Both the position numbers and the translations under genes were made by a program. Positions 1 through 9,600 of a DNA stretch of 64,000 bases are shown here, in pieces; the stretch's first letter is position 1; every line of letters begins with the position of its first letter. The notes beneath the pieces are model-generated. The model saw nothing but the letters and a program-made list of their open reading frames with translations. It had not been told where the DNA came from and did no database searches. This stretch comes from Desulforhopalus sp. IMCC35007 (lineage in GTDB: Bacteria > Desulfobacterota > Desulfobulbia > Desulfobulbales > Desulfocapsaceae). Location of the stretch: contig NZ_SWCN01000025.1 in NCBI RefSeq assembly GCF_005116575.1, forward strand, positions 1 to 64,000, in the 5' to 3' direction.

Positions 1-133
1 AATTTGCAAAAAATTATAAATAAATACAATTTGAGAGTATGACTTCAGATTATGTCTCGTCGCAAAGGGGCTATGGTTGAAAAACCGCTCTTAAACTGTA
101 CATTCAGCCCTAAAACGGGAATAGCTGATAAAA
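1..133. other. Left-edge segment, probably the tail of a preceding integron cassette
   Basis: No gene can be supported here. Short open frames exist on both strands but run through the attC fold that follows and have no convincing ribosome site. By position this is probably the 3' part of the cassette that owns the attC at 134-261, with the rest outside the window. Confidence 0.4.
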
Positions 134-261
134 TGTTAACCAGGCGCTCCAGTGGATTTGCTGAGGTCTGCGGTAGTTTGAAGTATGGTGTTATTAATTT
201 TTTCAGTTGTATTGCAAACATGTTGCTACTAATCCGCAAACCACTGAGCTAAACGTTAAAT
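134..261 (+). other. Integron attC recombination site 1 (about 128 bp)
   Basis: The two ends are imperfect inverted repeats. The right end reads GCAAACCACTGAGC, five bases, then GTTAAAT (a perfect GTTRRRY R' box). The reverse complement of the left end gives GCAAA(T)CCACTG(G)AGC, five bases, then GTTAA. The single unpaired T and G are the extrahelical bases expected of a folded attC bottom strand, and the five-base mismatch is the unpaired central spacer. The roughly 80-bp middle is the variable terminal structure. The R' box faces right, so the cassettes are read on the + strand. Confidence 0.85.
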
Positions 262-1063
262 TACTATTCCAATGATATGTGAACTTTGCGGCGCTAGTGA
301 AGATCTTGGAAAATCTCATATAATTCCAGAATCTTTTTTCGTAGAGGCCGGATCTAAAAATGAAACTTTAATTCTGGCCACCAACAAAGAAAATGAGTTC
401 CCCAAGAAGCGGCCCATAGGAGAGTATGATTCGGAAATATTGTGTAAGTCTTGCGAAAAAATATTTGGTGATTGGGATAATCACGGAAAGAATCTATTAA
501 TTGACGAATACAAAGCTTCAAATTCGATTGTCGAAAATGGGCAAATAATTGGACATGAAATATCACATTTTCAATATCCTAAGCTCAAACTTTTTCTGCT
601 TTCTATGGTTTGGCGCGCCGGAGCATCGAAAAGACCTTTTTTTGATAAAGTGAAACTAGGTCCACATCAAGATAGATTGAGAGAAATGATTGTTGCGAAT
701 AATCCGGGGTCCAAAGATAAATACTCGGCTCAAGTTTTTTCTTTCCGAGGAATGCCTAATGGATACCCAATTCTCATGCCTATTCGCCTTATGAGTACCT
801 ACGGCATTAATTACTATCGGTTTTATTTGGGTGAGTTGTTTGTTGATATAAAAATAGATAGTCGGAAAACGCCTTCTGGATTTGGCATTGGAGAAATTGA
901 AGATGGACATCCACTATTTATTGCTAGTAGGAATATTCGAGAAATGTCCGAATATAAAATATTCAAAAAAATTGCAAATTCTCCTAATAATGACAAAGTA
1001 ACTTAACAAGCAACTGCAGCGGAAAAACCTACGCTGCGCTGCGGTTTTCCGCTGAGTTAAGCG
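256..1063 (+). mobile_element. Integron gene cassette carrying an HNH-like gene
   Basis: An 808-bp unit between the G/TT cleavage points of two consecutive attC sites. It contains one gene starting 16 bp after the left junction and ending inside the right attC, the compact layout of integron cassettes. No integrase gene is in the window. Cassette orientation places it to the left if the array is complete; otherwise this is a cluster of attC sites without an integrase. The next genes to the right lack attC sites, so this looks like the distal end of the array. Confidence 0.8.
272..1006 (+). CDS. HNH-like zinc-binding protein encoded in an integron cassette
   Basis: A 244-residue protein of uncertain function. 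The N-terminal third resembles the HNH nuclease/zinc-finger fold: C3-x2-C6, then a GKSHIIP motif with H16, then C58-x2-C61 and a DWDNH segment with H71. Two CxxC knuckles around an HIIP motif are typical of cassette- and phage-borne HNH proteins. The remaining 170 residues match nothing I recognise. There is no signal peptide or membrane segment. The start is the ATG 16 bp after the cassette junction, and the TAA stop lies within the R'' box of the next attC. The gene is AT-richer than its chromosomal neighbours, consistent with acquisition. It could be a nuclease acting on DNA, possibly in defence, but that is inference. Confidence 0.7.
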   Translation: MICELCGASEDLGKSHIIPESFFVEAGSKNETLILATNKENEFPKKRPIGEYDSEILCKSCEKIFGDWDNHGKNLLIDEYKASNSIVENGQIIGHEISHFQYPKLKLFLLSMVWRAGASKRPFFDKVKLGPHQDRLREMIVANNPGSKDKYSAQVFSFRGMPNGYPILMPIRLMSTYGINYYRFYLGELFVDIKIDSRKTPSGFGIGEIEDGHPLFIASRNIREMSEYKIFKKIANSPNNDKVT

Positions 1064-1069
1064 TTATCG
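1001..1069 (+). other. Integron attC recombination site 2 (about 69 bp)
   Basis: R'' is ACTTAAC (1001-1007). The main stem is CAGCGGAAAAACC (1017-1029) against GGTTTTCCGCTG (1043-1054) with one extrahelical A. AGTT and GTTA boxes pair on both sides of an unpaired spacer, and R' begins at GTTA (1063). The compact loop is typical of short attC sites. The upstream gene's stop codon is inside R''. Confidence 0.9.
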
Positions 1070-1242
1070 GAACCTGAAAAGATGATCTGGATTTGACCTT
1101 CTTTGGCCAAAAGATCTTTTGAAGATCCAGAGAAACCTTCTGGTTCTGGTTGAAATATCGTCGGTTGACAGCTGACACTTGTGGTACCGTTTCAGAAAAC
1201 GTCCAAACGCCTGAATGTTCAGGCATCCAAAGAAAAGTTTCA

Positions 1243-1782
1243 TCAACTCTTTTCCGTCTTAATTCCCGGTGGTGGTGTAAGGGATAAAAAATCAGTGGCA
1301 CCATCTAACAACTCGTGCCAGTTCAGGCGGTCAAAGGTATTGTGCAGCATGTGGTCGTCATCACTTGTCCAGACACTCAGGTTGGAAAATGACTTTCTCG
1401 CCAGGTCCAGAACCGGATGCGGGGGAGTGACATCATCATGCCTGCCAATAAGCAGAAGGGTAGGGATTTCCATTGGTATTGCAGGTGGTGTATAACCCTC
1501 AAAATTAAGGGCAGGGGCGAGCAGGATAAGTCGCTCGACTCTCTTGGCGTTTGCCTTTGCAAAACAGCAGGCCATAAGGCCACCATAGCTTGAGCCTATA
1601 AAGGTGAGGGCGTCTTCATTACCGCAAAGTTCTGTGAGTGACTGCAGACGAGCGGTGAGTGGGCCGGTAAAGTCAGGTCGAACGATCTGCGGGAAGTTCT
1701 CCCCGAAAAAACGGCCTTTGGTTCCATTACCCGTTGATTCCAGTCCATGAAGAAAATAGATAGCCTGGCTTTTTGTCGTCAT
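1243..1782 (-). CDS. Alpha/beta-fold hydrolase (YqiA/YcfP-like esterase)
   Basis: A 179-residue cytosolic alpha/beta hydrolase. The oxyanion-hole HG motif is at H12, the nucleophile elbow GSSYG has S65, the acid is D116 or D117 in GRHDDVTPP, and the histidine is H144 or H147 in DDDHMLHN. The small size, with few insertions between the core strands, resembles the YqiA/YcfP esterase group. Its start lies 24 bp after the stop of the YkgJ-like gene on the same strand, so the two are probably cotranscribed. The substrate cannot be predicted. A small dyad (CCTGAA-TTCAGG, 1210-1223) follows the stop. Confidence 0.8.
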   Translation of the reverse strand: MTTKSQAIYFLHGLESTGNGTKGRFFGENFPQIVRPDFTGPLTARLQSLTELCGNEDALTFIGSSYGGLMACCFAKANAKRVERLILLAPALNFEGYTPPAIPMEIPTLLLIGRHDDVTPPHPVLDLARKSFSNLSVWTSDDDHMLHNTFDRLNWHELLDGATDFLSLTPPPGIKTEKS

Positions 1783-1806
1783 GATCTGCTCTCTGTTTTC
1801 ATCCTG

Positions 1807-2361
1807 CTATGAGCGGGGAAGGAAGAATTCCGTCTTCAGGAAAACCCAGGCTATTGGAAAACGCCGCTGGCCAAACTCTTCTCCGACGAGTTCGACCGAG
1901 TATTGGTATAAACTGTTTTGCAGTGGTTCCAGATTGATGGTCGGATACTGAGCTTTGTTGTCAAAGCCCGACAATCCGCAGACGTGGGCTTTGCCGTCTA
2001 TCATGGTTGGAGTACCGTAGGTTCTGCAGTTGACTGGCCGGACCTCGTGGCCAAGGCAGAGATTGTCTTCGCCAAGAAAGGGGCAACGGATTCTTTTGGT
2101 ACTGAGTTCTGCCTGCTCTTGTATAATCTGCTCAAATTGCACCGCGGCTTTTTGAGCCTGGTCATGCTGGCTCTTTTTTATTGCCGGATGTAGTGTTAAG
2201 AAATCGGCAATATAGGCTGCCTCAATAAAGGAAACGTCGAACACCGCATGGCAGCAATCTGCGCAACCGGGTTTGCAATGCACTTGCTGGGGATGTTGCC
2301 GTTGAATATCAGCCACGGTTGTATCAACAAATTTGTAGAGTTCTTTCAGCTGTGAAAACAT
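1807..2361 (-). CDS. YkgJ-family cysteine-cluster protein
   Basis: A 184-residue protein of the YkgJ/UPF0153 type, which binds zinc or an iron-sulfur cluster through conserved cysteines. Visible ligands are C29, C33, C36 and C37 (CKPGCADCC) in the N-terminal half, then C93 in RCPFL, C102, C112 in RPVNCR and C128. The spacing CPFL...C...RP..CR is the family signature. No membrane segment is evident. The biochemical role of the family is not well established. It precedes the hydrolase gene by 24 bp. A 191-bp gap containing the hsp20 terminator separates it from hsp20, so it should have its own promoter there. Confidence 0.85.
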   Translation of the reverse strand: MFSQLKELYKFVDTTVADIQRQHPQQVHCKPGCADCCHAVFDVSFIEAAYIADFLTLHPAIKKSQHDQAQKAAVQFEQIIQEQAELSTKRIRCPFLGEDNLCLGHEVRPVNCRTYGTPTMIDGKAHVCGLSGFDNKAQYPTINLEPLQNSLYQYSVELVGEEFGQRRFPIAWVFLKTEFFLPRS

Positions 2362-2482
2362 GTCTTTTTTGAATGTGTTTTTTGCGCAAGATAGCTTGTC
2401 TTGGATGTCTGTCTGATTTTGGAAGATCCAGCCTACTGAATATGTTCATCACAGGCAACGATTTTTATTTTTTAGCGAAAAC

Positions 2483-2514
2483 AAAAAAAGGGTGGTGGCA
2501 CAATGCCACCACCC
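2483..2514 (-). terminator. Rho-independent terminator of hsp20
   Basis: An 11-bp perfect stem, GGGTGGTGGCA / TGCCACCACCC, with a 3-base loop (2490-2514). On the minus strand it is followed directly by seven T (2483-2489). It lies 38 bp beyond the hsp20 stop. Confidence 0.93.
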
Positions 2515-2552
2515 CTGAGCAATACAACGGAATGGATTCTTACAATCGCCGA

Positions 2553-3011
2553 TTAATTAATCGTGATTTTCTTTGCAACCTGAGTCTCAGGTTTTGATAT
2601 AGTCAGCTTGAGCAGACCATTGTTAAAGTGAGCGACAATGTCATCACTTTCTACTTCGAAAGGAAGAGTGAATTTTCTTTCAAAGGTTCCATAACTTCTT
2701 TCTCTACGGTACCTCCTTTCCTCTGCGACCTCCTCGTCGTGTTTGCGGACTCCGCTGAGGGTGAGAACTTTACCCTTTACATCAACGCTGATGTCTTCTT
2801 TTTCTACGCCTGCAAGTTCAGCTTCTACTATTATCTTTTCATCTTTTTCATAGATATCCACTTTCAGGTTATGGAAGCCACCTGTGGTCAGATTGTCCTG
2901 AAACGAGCTGAAAGGGTTGAGAAAGCCATCAAAAAAACCATCAAACAGATCATTTGTTGGACGTTGTGATACTGCCATTCTACGATTTGGGTTGTAACGT
3001 ACGAGGTTCAT
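2553..3011 (-). CDS. Small heat-shock protein, Hsp20/alpha-crystallin family
   Basis: A 152-residue ATP-independent holdase chaperone. The alpha-crystallin domain spans about residues 47-142 and ends in the GLLKLTISKP signature (GxLxLxxPK type, 132-141). An IxI tail motif (I149-T150-I151) mediates oligomer contacts in this family. The N-terminus is rich in Phe/Asp (FDGFFDGFLNPF), as in class A bacterial Hsp20s. AAGGAG lies ahead of the ATG. The gene is monocistronic, with a strong terminator, and diverges from the ribbon-helix-helix-like gene at 3164 across a 152-bp AT-rich gap. No clear heat-shock promoter or HrcA element was seen. Confidence 0.93.
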   Translation of the reverse strand: MNLVRYNPNRRMAVSQRPTNDLFDGFFDGFLNPFSSFQDNLTTGGFHNLKVDIYEKDEKIIVEAELAGVEKEDISVDVKGKVLTLSGVRKHDEEVAEERRYRRERSYGTFERKFTLPFEVESDDIVAHFNNGLLKLTISKPETQVAKKITIN

Positions 3012-3163
3012 AATTTTTCTCCTTAAGTTTGATTCGTTATTTGCTGCAAAATTGATAAAGATTGTTGCTTTGTGCTGTAAATGGTAATAATTTAAAAAAT
3101 GAAGTCAATAATAAAAATATTACTAAAAGTAAAAAATGTTAAAAGTAATTTAATGGTGCGAAA

Positions 3164-3751
3164 ATGGCAGATTCCAAAAGAACCCTAATACGCTTTGAAT
3201 TCAGCGAAACATCATCCGCTGACCTGCGGGGCAAACAGTCTGTACGGACAACCTTTAAAATATCTGAGGATGCTATAAACGCTCTGAGTCTTCTGGCGAC
3301 ACAGATGGGTATAAAGCAAAAATCGCTTTTTGATCACCTCATGGAAGATACAGAAGTGCTCCGACATATCGCAAGCCAGGCGAAAGAGTTGGATAATCCA
3401 TCGAGGCGTCTTGCTAAAACCTATGTGATTTCAAGGAAAACATTAGATACCCTTGAGCGGATCTCTCTTAAGTACGGTGCCCCGAGAGACGCGCTGGTTG
3501 AGCACTCTATAGGCAGAATCCTGCCTTTGCTCTCGAGAGAAAAGGCCAAACATGAAAAGAGAAAAGAGGTCGCAGGTGATATCCAGCATTATCTGGAGAT
3601 GGGCCTTTCCCTGATGGCAAAGGTGGAAGAAAATATTGGCGAGGATGACCCTGTATTTCAGGAAGTTATTTCCATGATCCGAGGTGTAAAGCACTGCAGT
3701 GAAAGTATCGATGCCATGGTGGAGCGGGGCCGGAAGATAGAAGAGTATTGA
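3164..3751 (+). CDS. Protein with two ribbon-helix-helix-like segments, possible regulator
   Basis: A 195-residue protein I cannot assign to a named family. Residues 26-62 (SVRTTFKISEDAINALSLLA...) and 84-124 (AKTYVISRKTLDTLERISL...) both have the beta strand-helix-helix pattern of ribbon-helix-helix DNA-binding proteins: alternating polar and hydrophobic residues, an S-x-D/K-x-L helix start, then a glycine turn. They look like an internal duplication that could fold as a single-chain pseudo-dimer. The C-terminus (125-195) is charged and helical, possibly coiled coil. Divergent placement next to hsp20 would fit a stress regulator, but that is inference. Confidence 0.6.
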   Translation: MADSKRTLIRFEFSETSSADLRGKQSVRTTFKISEDAINALSLLATQMGIKQKSLFDHLMEDTEVLRHIASQAKELDNPSRRLAKTYVISRKTLDTLERISLKYGAPRDALVEHSIGRILPLLSREKAKHEKRKEVAGDIQHYLEMGLSLMAKVEENIGEDDPVFQEVISMIRGVKHCSESIDAMVERGRKIEEY

Positions 3752-4176
3752 GATTGTCCGGATTAATTATTTGTAGTTTGTGCAATTTATCTGTTTCAAG
3801 TTGCCGATGTTCCTGTTTCCTGCCGGTATCGTGATATAAAGGCAAAAGAGCGGTGATTAATTCAACCTGTAAACGCTGGATGCCACCAGGCGATGCTGAC
3901 AGGCAGGCACCTTCACGGTCACTATTCTTCTGTTATGTCGTTTCTACCAGTGTACTAATTTTTTGTATTGTAATATCAGGATTTTGCAGGTGTAGCCTGC
4001 TTCCCGCCCACGGGTAAAACCTAAAATACCCATAAACACCAGAATCGGACATTGGCATGATTAAATACAAAAGATGCCAAAGAAAGATTGCATGGTGTTG
4101 TCCTTTTCGTTAGTTTTTGTCTCCAGTGTTATTTTGTCAGTTAACCGACTGTAATCTTTTTGCTCTGGGGATACTT
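3752..4176. other. Intergenic region ahead of the cis-trans isomerase gene
   Basis: No convincing gene. An in-frame TTG at 4117 would lengthen the next protein by 20 residues, but it would bury the lipoprotein signal. No clear terminator or operator was recognised. Confidence 0.5.
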
Positions 4177-6564
4177 ATGACTTACCGTTTGCCACTTTTA
4201 CTTCTCTGTCTTCTCTTTATTGGCGGCTGTGCCGATAAAGTAATGCCCCCCGTTGTCTTTGTTCCTCCTGAAAGAACCATCGATTACCTGACGGAGGTGC
4301 GCCCGGTCCTGGTAAAACGCTGTGTGGTCTGTCACAGTTGTTATAACTCCCCCTGTCAGCTCAAACTGAGTTCCTTTGAGGGGCTTGACCGTGGTGCGAC
4401 CAAGAAGGCGGTCTACAATTCCAGCCGTCTGACCACCATGGAACCAACGCGTCTGTTTATGGATGCCGGAACCACTGCACAGTGGCGGACGCGTGGTTTT
4501 CACAGTGTGACAGAAAACACGGCACCGGAAGGAGAGAATGATTCCCTTATGATGCAACTTCTCTTCCATAAAAAAGACAACCCGATGAAAGACGGTGATG
4601 AATTTTTTCCTGAAGCGGAAGATCTGACATGTCCTGAAAATGGAGTAGAGCTGGGAGCGTATCTGGATAAACACCCCAATAAAGGTATGCCCTTTGGTTT
4701 TCCTCCGCTTTCCCAGGATGATTTTGAGACCATCGCTGGCTGGCTTGCCCAGGGTGCGCATGGTCCAAGCGTAGAGCAACAGGCTGAACTTGTGGCCATA
4801 CCAGAAAATGATGTGAAACAAATTGCGATCTGGGAGACATTTTTTAATCACGCTGATGCCAAGCACAAGATGACTGCCAGGTATCTATACGAACATCTTT
4901 TCCTGGCCCATATAACTTTTGATACTGGAGAAAACACCTTCTACGAACTTGTACGGTCCAGCACCCCTCCGGGGGAGCCGATTAAGGTTATCGCAACCGA
5001 TCTTCCTTATGACAGTCCCGGTGAAGCACCGTTTTACTATAGAATCCGGAAAATTCACTCCACCATTGTACACAAAACCCACATGGTTTTTACCCTGAAC
5101 CAGGACAAGCTGGCCCGATTCAATGAGCTCTTTATCAAGCCGGACTGGCTGGTTGAACCGAGGGTCATGGGCTATGACAAACCACTGAGTGCCAATCCCT
5201 TCAGGTTGTATGAGCAGATTCCACCACGCTCAAGGTATCAGTTTCTCCTCGACAACAATCATTATATCCTAATGACCTTTATTCGCGGTCCTGTCTGCAA
5301 GGGGCAGGTCGCCCTTAACGTAATACAAGATCATTTCTGGACCCTGTTTCTTGATCCGGATTACGATTTAAGTGTCCAGCATCCGGGCTTTTTGACAATG
5401 TATAATAAACTTCTTGAGATGCCCCTGGTTGAAAAGGACGAAATGGATCTTGCCAAGAGTGTTTTTACCCGGAAATACAGGAAAAAAGCCTCCTCATTTG
5501 TGAGAAACCGCAGTCGGTTTTATTCAATGCAGTACCGATATCGGGAGGCTGGAGCCGAGGCGATCTGGGCTGGCAATGGCCCGTCTGACACACCGCTTCT
5601 CACCGTATTTCGTCATTTTGACAGTGCTTCGGTGCTCGCCGGTCCCCTTGGCAATTTACCAAAAACCGTCTGGGTAATCGACTATCCACTTCTTGAGCGG
5701 ATCTATTATTCTCTTGTTGCAGGGTTTAATGTCTATGGGACTGCCATGCACCAGCTGACGATTCGAACCTATATGGACGAACTCCGTCAGGAGGGAGAAA
5801 GCAATTTTATTGATTTCATGCCCCGGGAAAAGCGTAAAAAAATAATGCAGGAATGGTATGGAGGTCTGGATGTCTCGGGGTCTGATATCAGTTACTACCC
5901 ATCTGATCTTGCTGCGGGTTTTTCCTTTACGAGCAGTGAGCCAAAACGTGAATTTGTAGAGTATCTTGTAAAAAACCACTTTAAGCCCGAACAGAATATC
6001 AACTTTGATCTGAACTATCTCCATCAGGGAGAGGAATATCCCCCTTTACCTGAAAAATATGAAACCATGGCAGATTATTTTCAAGGGTTTAAATCTGTAT
6101 CAAGGCGTGGATCTTCCTTCTTTACCCACGTTCATGATCACAATGCCAACCTCGCCTACGTCCGCATTATGGTAAATGATGATCCCGCAGAGGATGTGTA
6201 TATCTCTGTGGTCATAAACAGATGGCACGATGATGTGACAACACTTTTTGGTGAGGCCAGCAGGCTCAATCCAAAAAAAGACAGCGCCTCCTTTGTTCAA
6301 GGCTTTGTCGGCTCCTATCCGAATTATTTCTACGAAGTTGCCCTTGCTGATCTGCCACAGTTTTTCCAGGTACTTCAGGATTTTGATGGGAGCAAAAAGT
6401 ATTTGAAGATCCTGGATACCTTTGGTGTCAACCGGGCCGATGACAGATTCTGGGAGGTCTATGATCGCTTTCAGGCCCGTTTTAATGAGGAAGATCCTGT
6501 CGGCTCCGGTCTTTTTGATCTCAACCGTTATTACTATCTGGCACGAACCCGTACTTTGGAGTAA
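4177..6564 (+). CDS. cti: Fatty acid cis-trans isomerase (Cti), haem c lipoprotein
   Basis: A 795-residue periplasmic enzyme that converts cis-unsaturated fatty acyl chains of membrane lipids to trans, rigidifying the membrane under solvent or heat stress. The N-terminus is a lipoprotein signal (LLLLCLLFIGGC, lipid Cys about C18). The haem-c motif CVVCH (C49, C52, H53) is followed by YNSPCQLKLSS, closely resembling Pseudomonas Cti. Length agrees with the family (about 760-780). The ATG at 4177 was preferred over the upstream TTG because GGGG precedes it at good spacing and it places the signal sequence first. The gene is monocistronic with a strong terminator. Cti is best known from Pseudomonas and Vibrio, so its presence here may reflect transfer. 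Confidence 0.92.
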   Translation: MTYRLPLLLLCLLFIGGCADKVMPPVVFVPPERTIDYLTEVRPVLVKRCVVCHSCYNSPCQLKLSSFEGLDRGATKKAVYNSSRLTTMEPTRLFMDAGTTAQWRTRGFHSVTENTAPEGENDSLMMQLLFHKKDNPMKDGDEFFPEAEDLTCPENGVELGAYLDKHPNKGMPFGFPPLSQDDFETIAGWLAQGAHGPSVEQQAELVAIPENDVKQIAIWETFFNHADAKHKMTARYLYEHLFLAHITFDTGENTFYELVRSSTPPGEPIKVIATDLPYDSPGEAPFYYRIRKIHSTIVHKTHMVFTLNQDKLARFNELFIKPDWLVEPRVMGYDKPLSANPFRLYEQIPPRSRYQFLLDNNHYILMTFIRGPVCKGQVALNVIQDHFWTLFLDPDYDLSVQHPGFLTMYNKLLEMPLVEKDEMDLAKSVFTRKYRKKASSFVRNRSRFYSMQYRYREAGAEAIWAGNGPSDTPLLTVFRHFDSASVLAGPLGNLPKTVWVIDYPLLERIYYSLVAGFNVYGTAMHQLTIRTYMDELRQEGESNFIDFMPREKRKKIMQEWYGGLDVSGSDISYYPSDLAAGFSFTSSEPKREFVEYLVKNHFKPEQNINFDLNYLHQGEEYPPLPEKYETMADYFQGFKSVSRRGSSFFTHVHDHNANLAYVRIMVNDDPAEDVYISVVINRWHDDVTTLFGEASRLNPKKDSASFVQGFVGSYPNYFYEVALADLPQFFQVLQDFDGSKKYLKILDTFGVNRADDRFWEVYDRFQARFNEEDPVGSGLFDLNRYYYLARTRTLE

Positions 6565-6598
6565 GACCGGTTCACCTGTACTGTGAAGTACCTGGAGT

Positions 6599-6638
6599 AA
6601 AAAAAGGGGTTGAAGAATTTGTCTTCAACCCCTTTTTT
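6599..6638. terminator. Bidirectional rho-independent terminator between cti and the RND operon
   Basis: The stem is GGGGTTGAAGA / TCTTCAACCCC with a 5-base loop, flanked by seven A on the left and six T on the right. It can therefore stop transcripts from both convergent units. Confidence 0.95.
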
Positions 6639-6666
6639 GTGTCTGTGATGCTGGTCTGGAACAGGA

Positions 6667-9600
6667 TTACTGTTCAGTCGTTTTTTCTTTACCCTTGATA
6701 CCTGCCAGCAGTGGAAAAGGCTTCCAGTAGAGAGTTGATATCTTTCCTGAAAGTCGCTGGTAGAGACTCCCGACCCTCTCAAAGAGATAGTAGAGAGTAG
6801 GGACGACAACCAGAGTGAGAAAGGTCGCGACCACAAGGCCAAAGACCACCACAATAGCCATCGACTGCCACCACTGGCTAGATTCGCTGACCCAGGAAAA
6901 TACCCCCTTATGAAAATCAAAAGAGACACCTGTGATCATCGGAATCAGTCCTAGGATTGTCGTCACTGCAGTGAGAAGGACCGGTCGAAGGCGGGTGGCA
7001 CCCGCAGCGATGACTGCATCTCTGAGTTCCATTCCCCGAGTTCTCAGACGGTTGGTGTAATCGATAAGGACGATTGCATTGTTGACCACCACGCCAGCCA
7101 GGGATATGACACCAACCCCAGTCATAATGATGCCAAATGGAGATTTGAACAGGGCAAGGCCAAGAAACGCGCCCCCCAGTGAAAGAATGACCGAGGTCAT
7201 AATGATAAAGGGTTGACCGACGGAGTTGAACATTGAGACCAGAATAAGAAAAATGAGCAGAAGAGCCACCATGAAGGCTTTACTGAGGAAATCCTGGGAC
7301 TCCTGTTGAAATTCAAATTCGCCGGTGAAAGTGATTTTGTATCCTGCAGGCAGATGCATTTTTTTCAGGAACTCTTCGGCTTTTGCCCGGGCGACAGGGC
7401 CCGGGACTTTTGTTTCATCCACATTCGCCTTGACGGTCACCACCCGCTCGTTATTGATCCGGTTAATATCCCCCAGCCCTCCTGCAAAGGATATTTTTGC
7501 GATGGTGGAAAGCGGCACCATCTGACCTGAGGGCGTTGGCAGCATGAGTTCATGGAGGATGTCGACCATTTTACGGTCTTTCTCCGCCAGCTGAACAGTA
7601 ATATCATAGTCGTCGTTGCCGTCCCTGAAAGATGATACTTCAAGGCCGTTATAGGCGCTTTTTAAAGCAAAACCGACCATGTCCGAGGTAAGACCAAACA
7701 GCGAGGCCTTCTGACGGTCGATGAGCACCTTTACCGTTGGAATCCCTTCGACAAAGTCATCACGGACGTCTTCCACGTGAGGCTGTTGACTGAGGATGTC
7801 TTTTATCTGCTGTGCTATTGTCCCAAGTACGGCAAAGTTATCACCGGCAATCTCTATATTGATCGGGGCTCCGGTTGGTGGACCTTGCTCTTCCATGGCA
7901 ATGGTGATTTTTCCGCCGGGCAGATGTTTAACCCGTTTTCTGATATCTGCAACCGTATCGTGAGTCGACCTTTTTCTGTCTTCAAGATCGAGAAAGCGCA
8001 CTCCCACATGGTTTGGGGTATTGGCGGCAAATGCGGAACTGCCCCCAGAAGAGACCACACCTCTCATATAAATATCACTGATGTTTTGCAGGTCGCTCGG
8101 CCCGGTGTACTCTCTGCCGTCAGGGTTATGGTAGGTCTTTGGTGCCAGTGCCTGGACAAGAGAGGTTTCTGCGGTCGTATTCCCGTCACCTTTATTCTGT
8201 CCGGCGAGGGCAAACTCAATCCGCCTGATAACCTTGTCAATGTAGTTTAAATCTGCGCCTTCGGGGATATCGACGTTGACATACATCCCTTTCGGGTCAA
8301 TTTCAGGGAAAAACTCCACCGGCTTTTCAAGACCGACCACCAGAAGCCAACCCTGGAACATCAGGATAAGCATACAAAATGAACTGACGATTACCGTGAG
8401 TGGCTTGTCAAGGGCACTCCTGAGCAGGGCGCTGTACCTTTTGAGCAAGAACCCGGATATTTGAACGGGCTGTTCAACGGCATGGGTCACTTCCTCCATG
8501 GTCTTTTCGCTTGCCGGACCGGTTTGTTTGACCTTCATGAACATAGAGGCTATGGCGGGGTTAATGACGAGGGCGACAAAGAGGCTGGAGGAAAGAGTAA
8601 TGATCAGGGTCAACGGCAGGTAGCTCATGAATTCTCCCATGATTCCAGGCCAGAACATCATAGGGGAGAAGGCTGCTACGGTGGTGAGGGTTGAGCCGAT
8701 TACCGGGTAGGCAACTTCCGAGGTGGCCTTCATGACCGCTTCTGTCCTGCCTGCGCCCTGTTCCATGAACCGGTAGCAGTTTTCAATTATTACAATGGCA
8801 TTGTCCACAAGCATGCCAAGGGCGAGAGTAAGGCTGAACAGCACCACCATGTTCAGGGTGATCCCCATGATGGAGAGAACCATAAAGGTGAGCAGCATGG
8901 AAAAGGGGATTGCCATACTGACCAGGATGGCATTGCGTATTCCCATGGCAAAAAAGATGACGATCAGAACGAGTACCAGACCTGAAAGTATATTGTTTTC
9001 AAGGTCGGCCACCATGATGTCAATATCCTTTGCCTTGTTCAGAACCTTGGTGATATCAGTTCCACCGGGCCAGCTGATCATATCCTGGTCTATGATCTTA
9101 TCCACCGCCTTTGATATGGAAATGATGTTTTCACCGGAGCGTTTTTTTACCGTAATATTTACGGCCTCCCTGCCATCAAGCCTTGAAATACTGGTTTCTT
9201 CCTTAAAGCCATCCACAACCCGGGCAACATCTTTGAGATAGACCGGTTCACCGTCATGGACCGTCAGAACAAGACCATAGATCTCTTCGGGGGTTTTAAA
9301 TTCACCTGGCACCTGGAGTTGAAACCGGCCATCTCCGAGGTTGATATTACCTCCGGAGGTGTTGGTGTTTTCACTTTTGACGGCCGCCTGAAGGCTGCCG
9401 ATACTCAAGCCGTAGTAGGCGAGTTTTTCGGTGAAGACCTCGATTCTGATCTCTCTTTCCAGGCCTCCGGTGACTTCGACCTCCAGGACACCGGCCACCC
9501 CTTCGATATCGTCTTTTAAGTCGTCTGCAATGTCTTTGAGGCAGGGAAGACCACAGGTACCTGAAAGAGAATAAATGACAATGGGCATTTCGGAAAAATT

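Noticed and set aside
4060-4085. Sigma-54-like TTGGCATG upstream of cti
   Set aside because: The -24 GG is present but there is no GC at the proper -12 distance.
4117-4176. TTG start that would extend Cti by 20 residues
   Set aside because: It has no ribosome site and would bury the lipoprotein signal; the ATG at 4177 is better.
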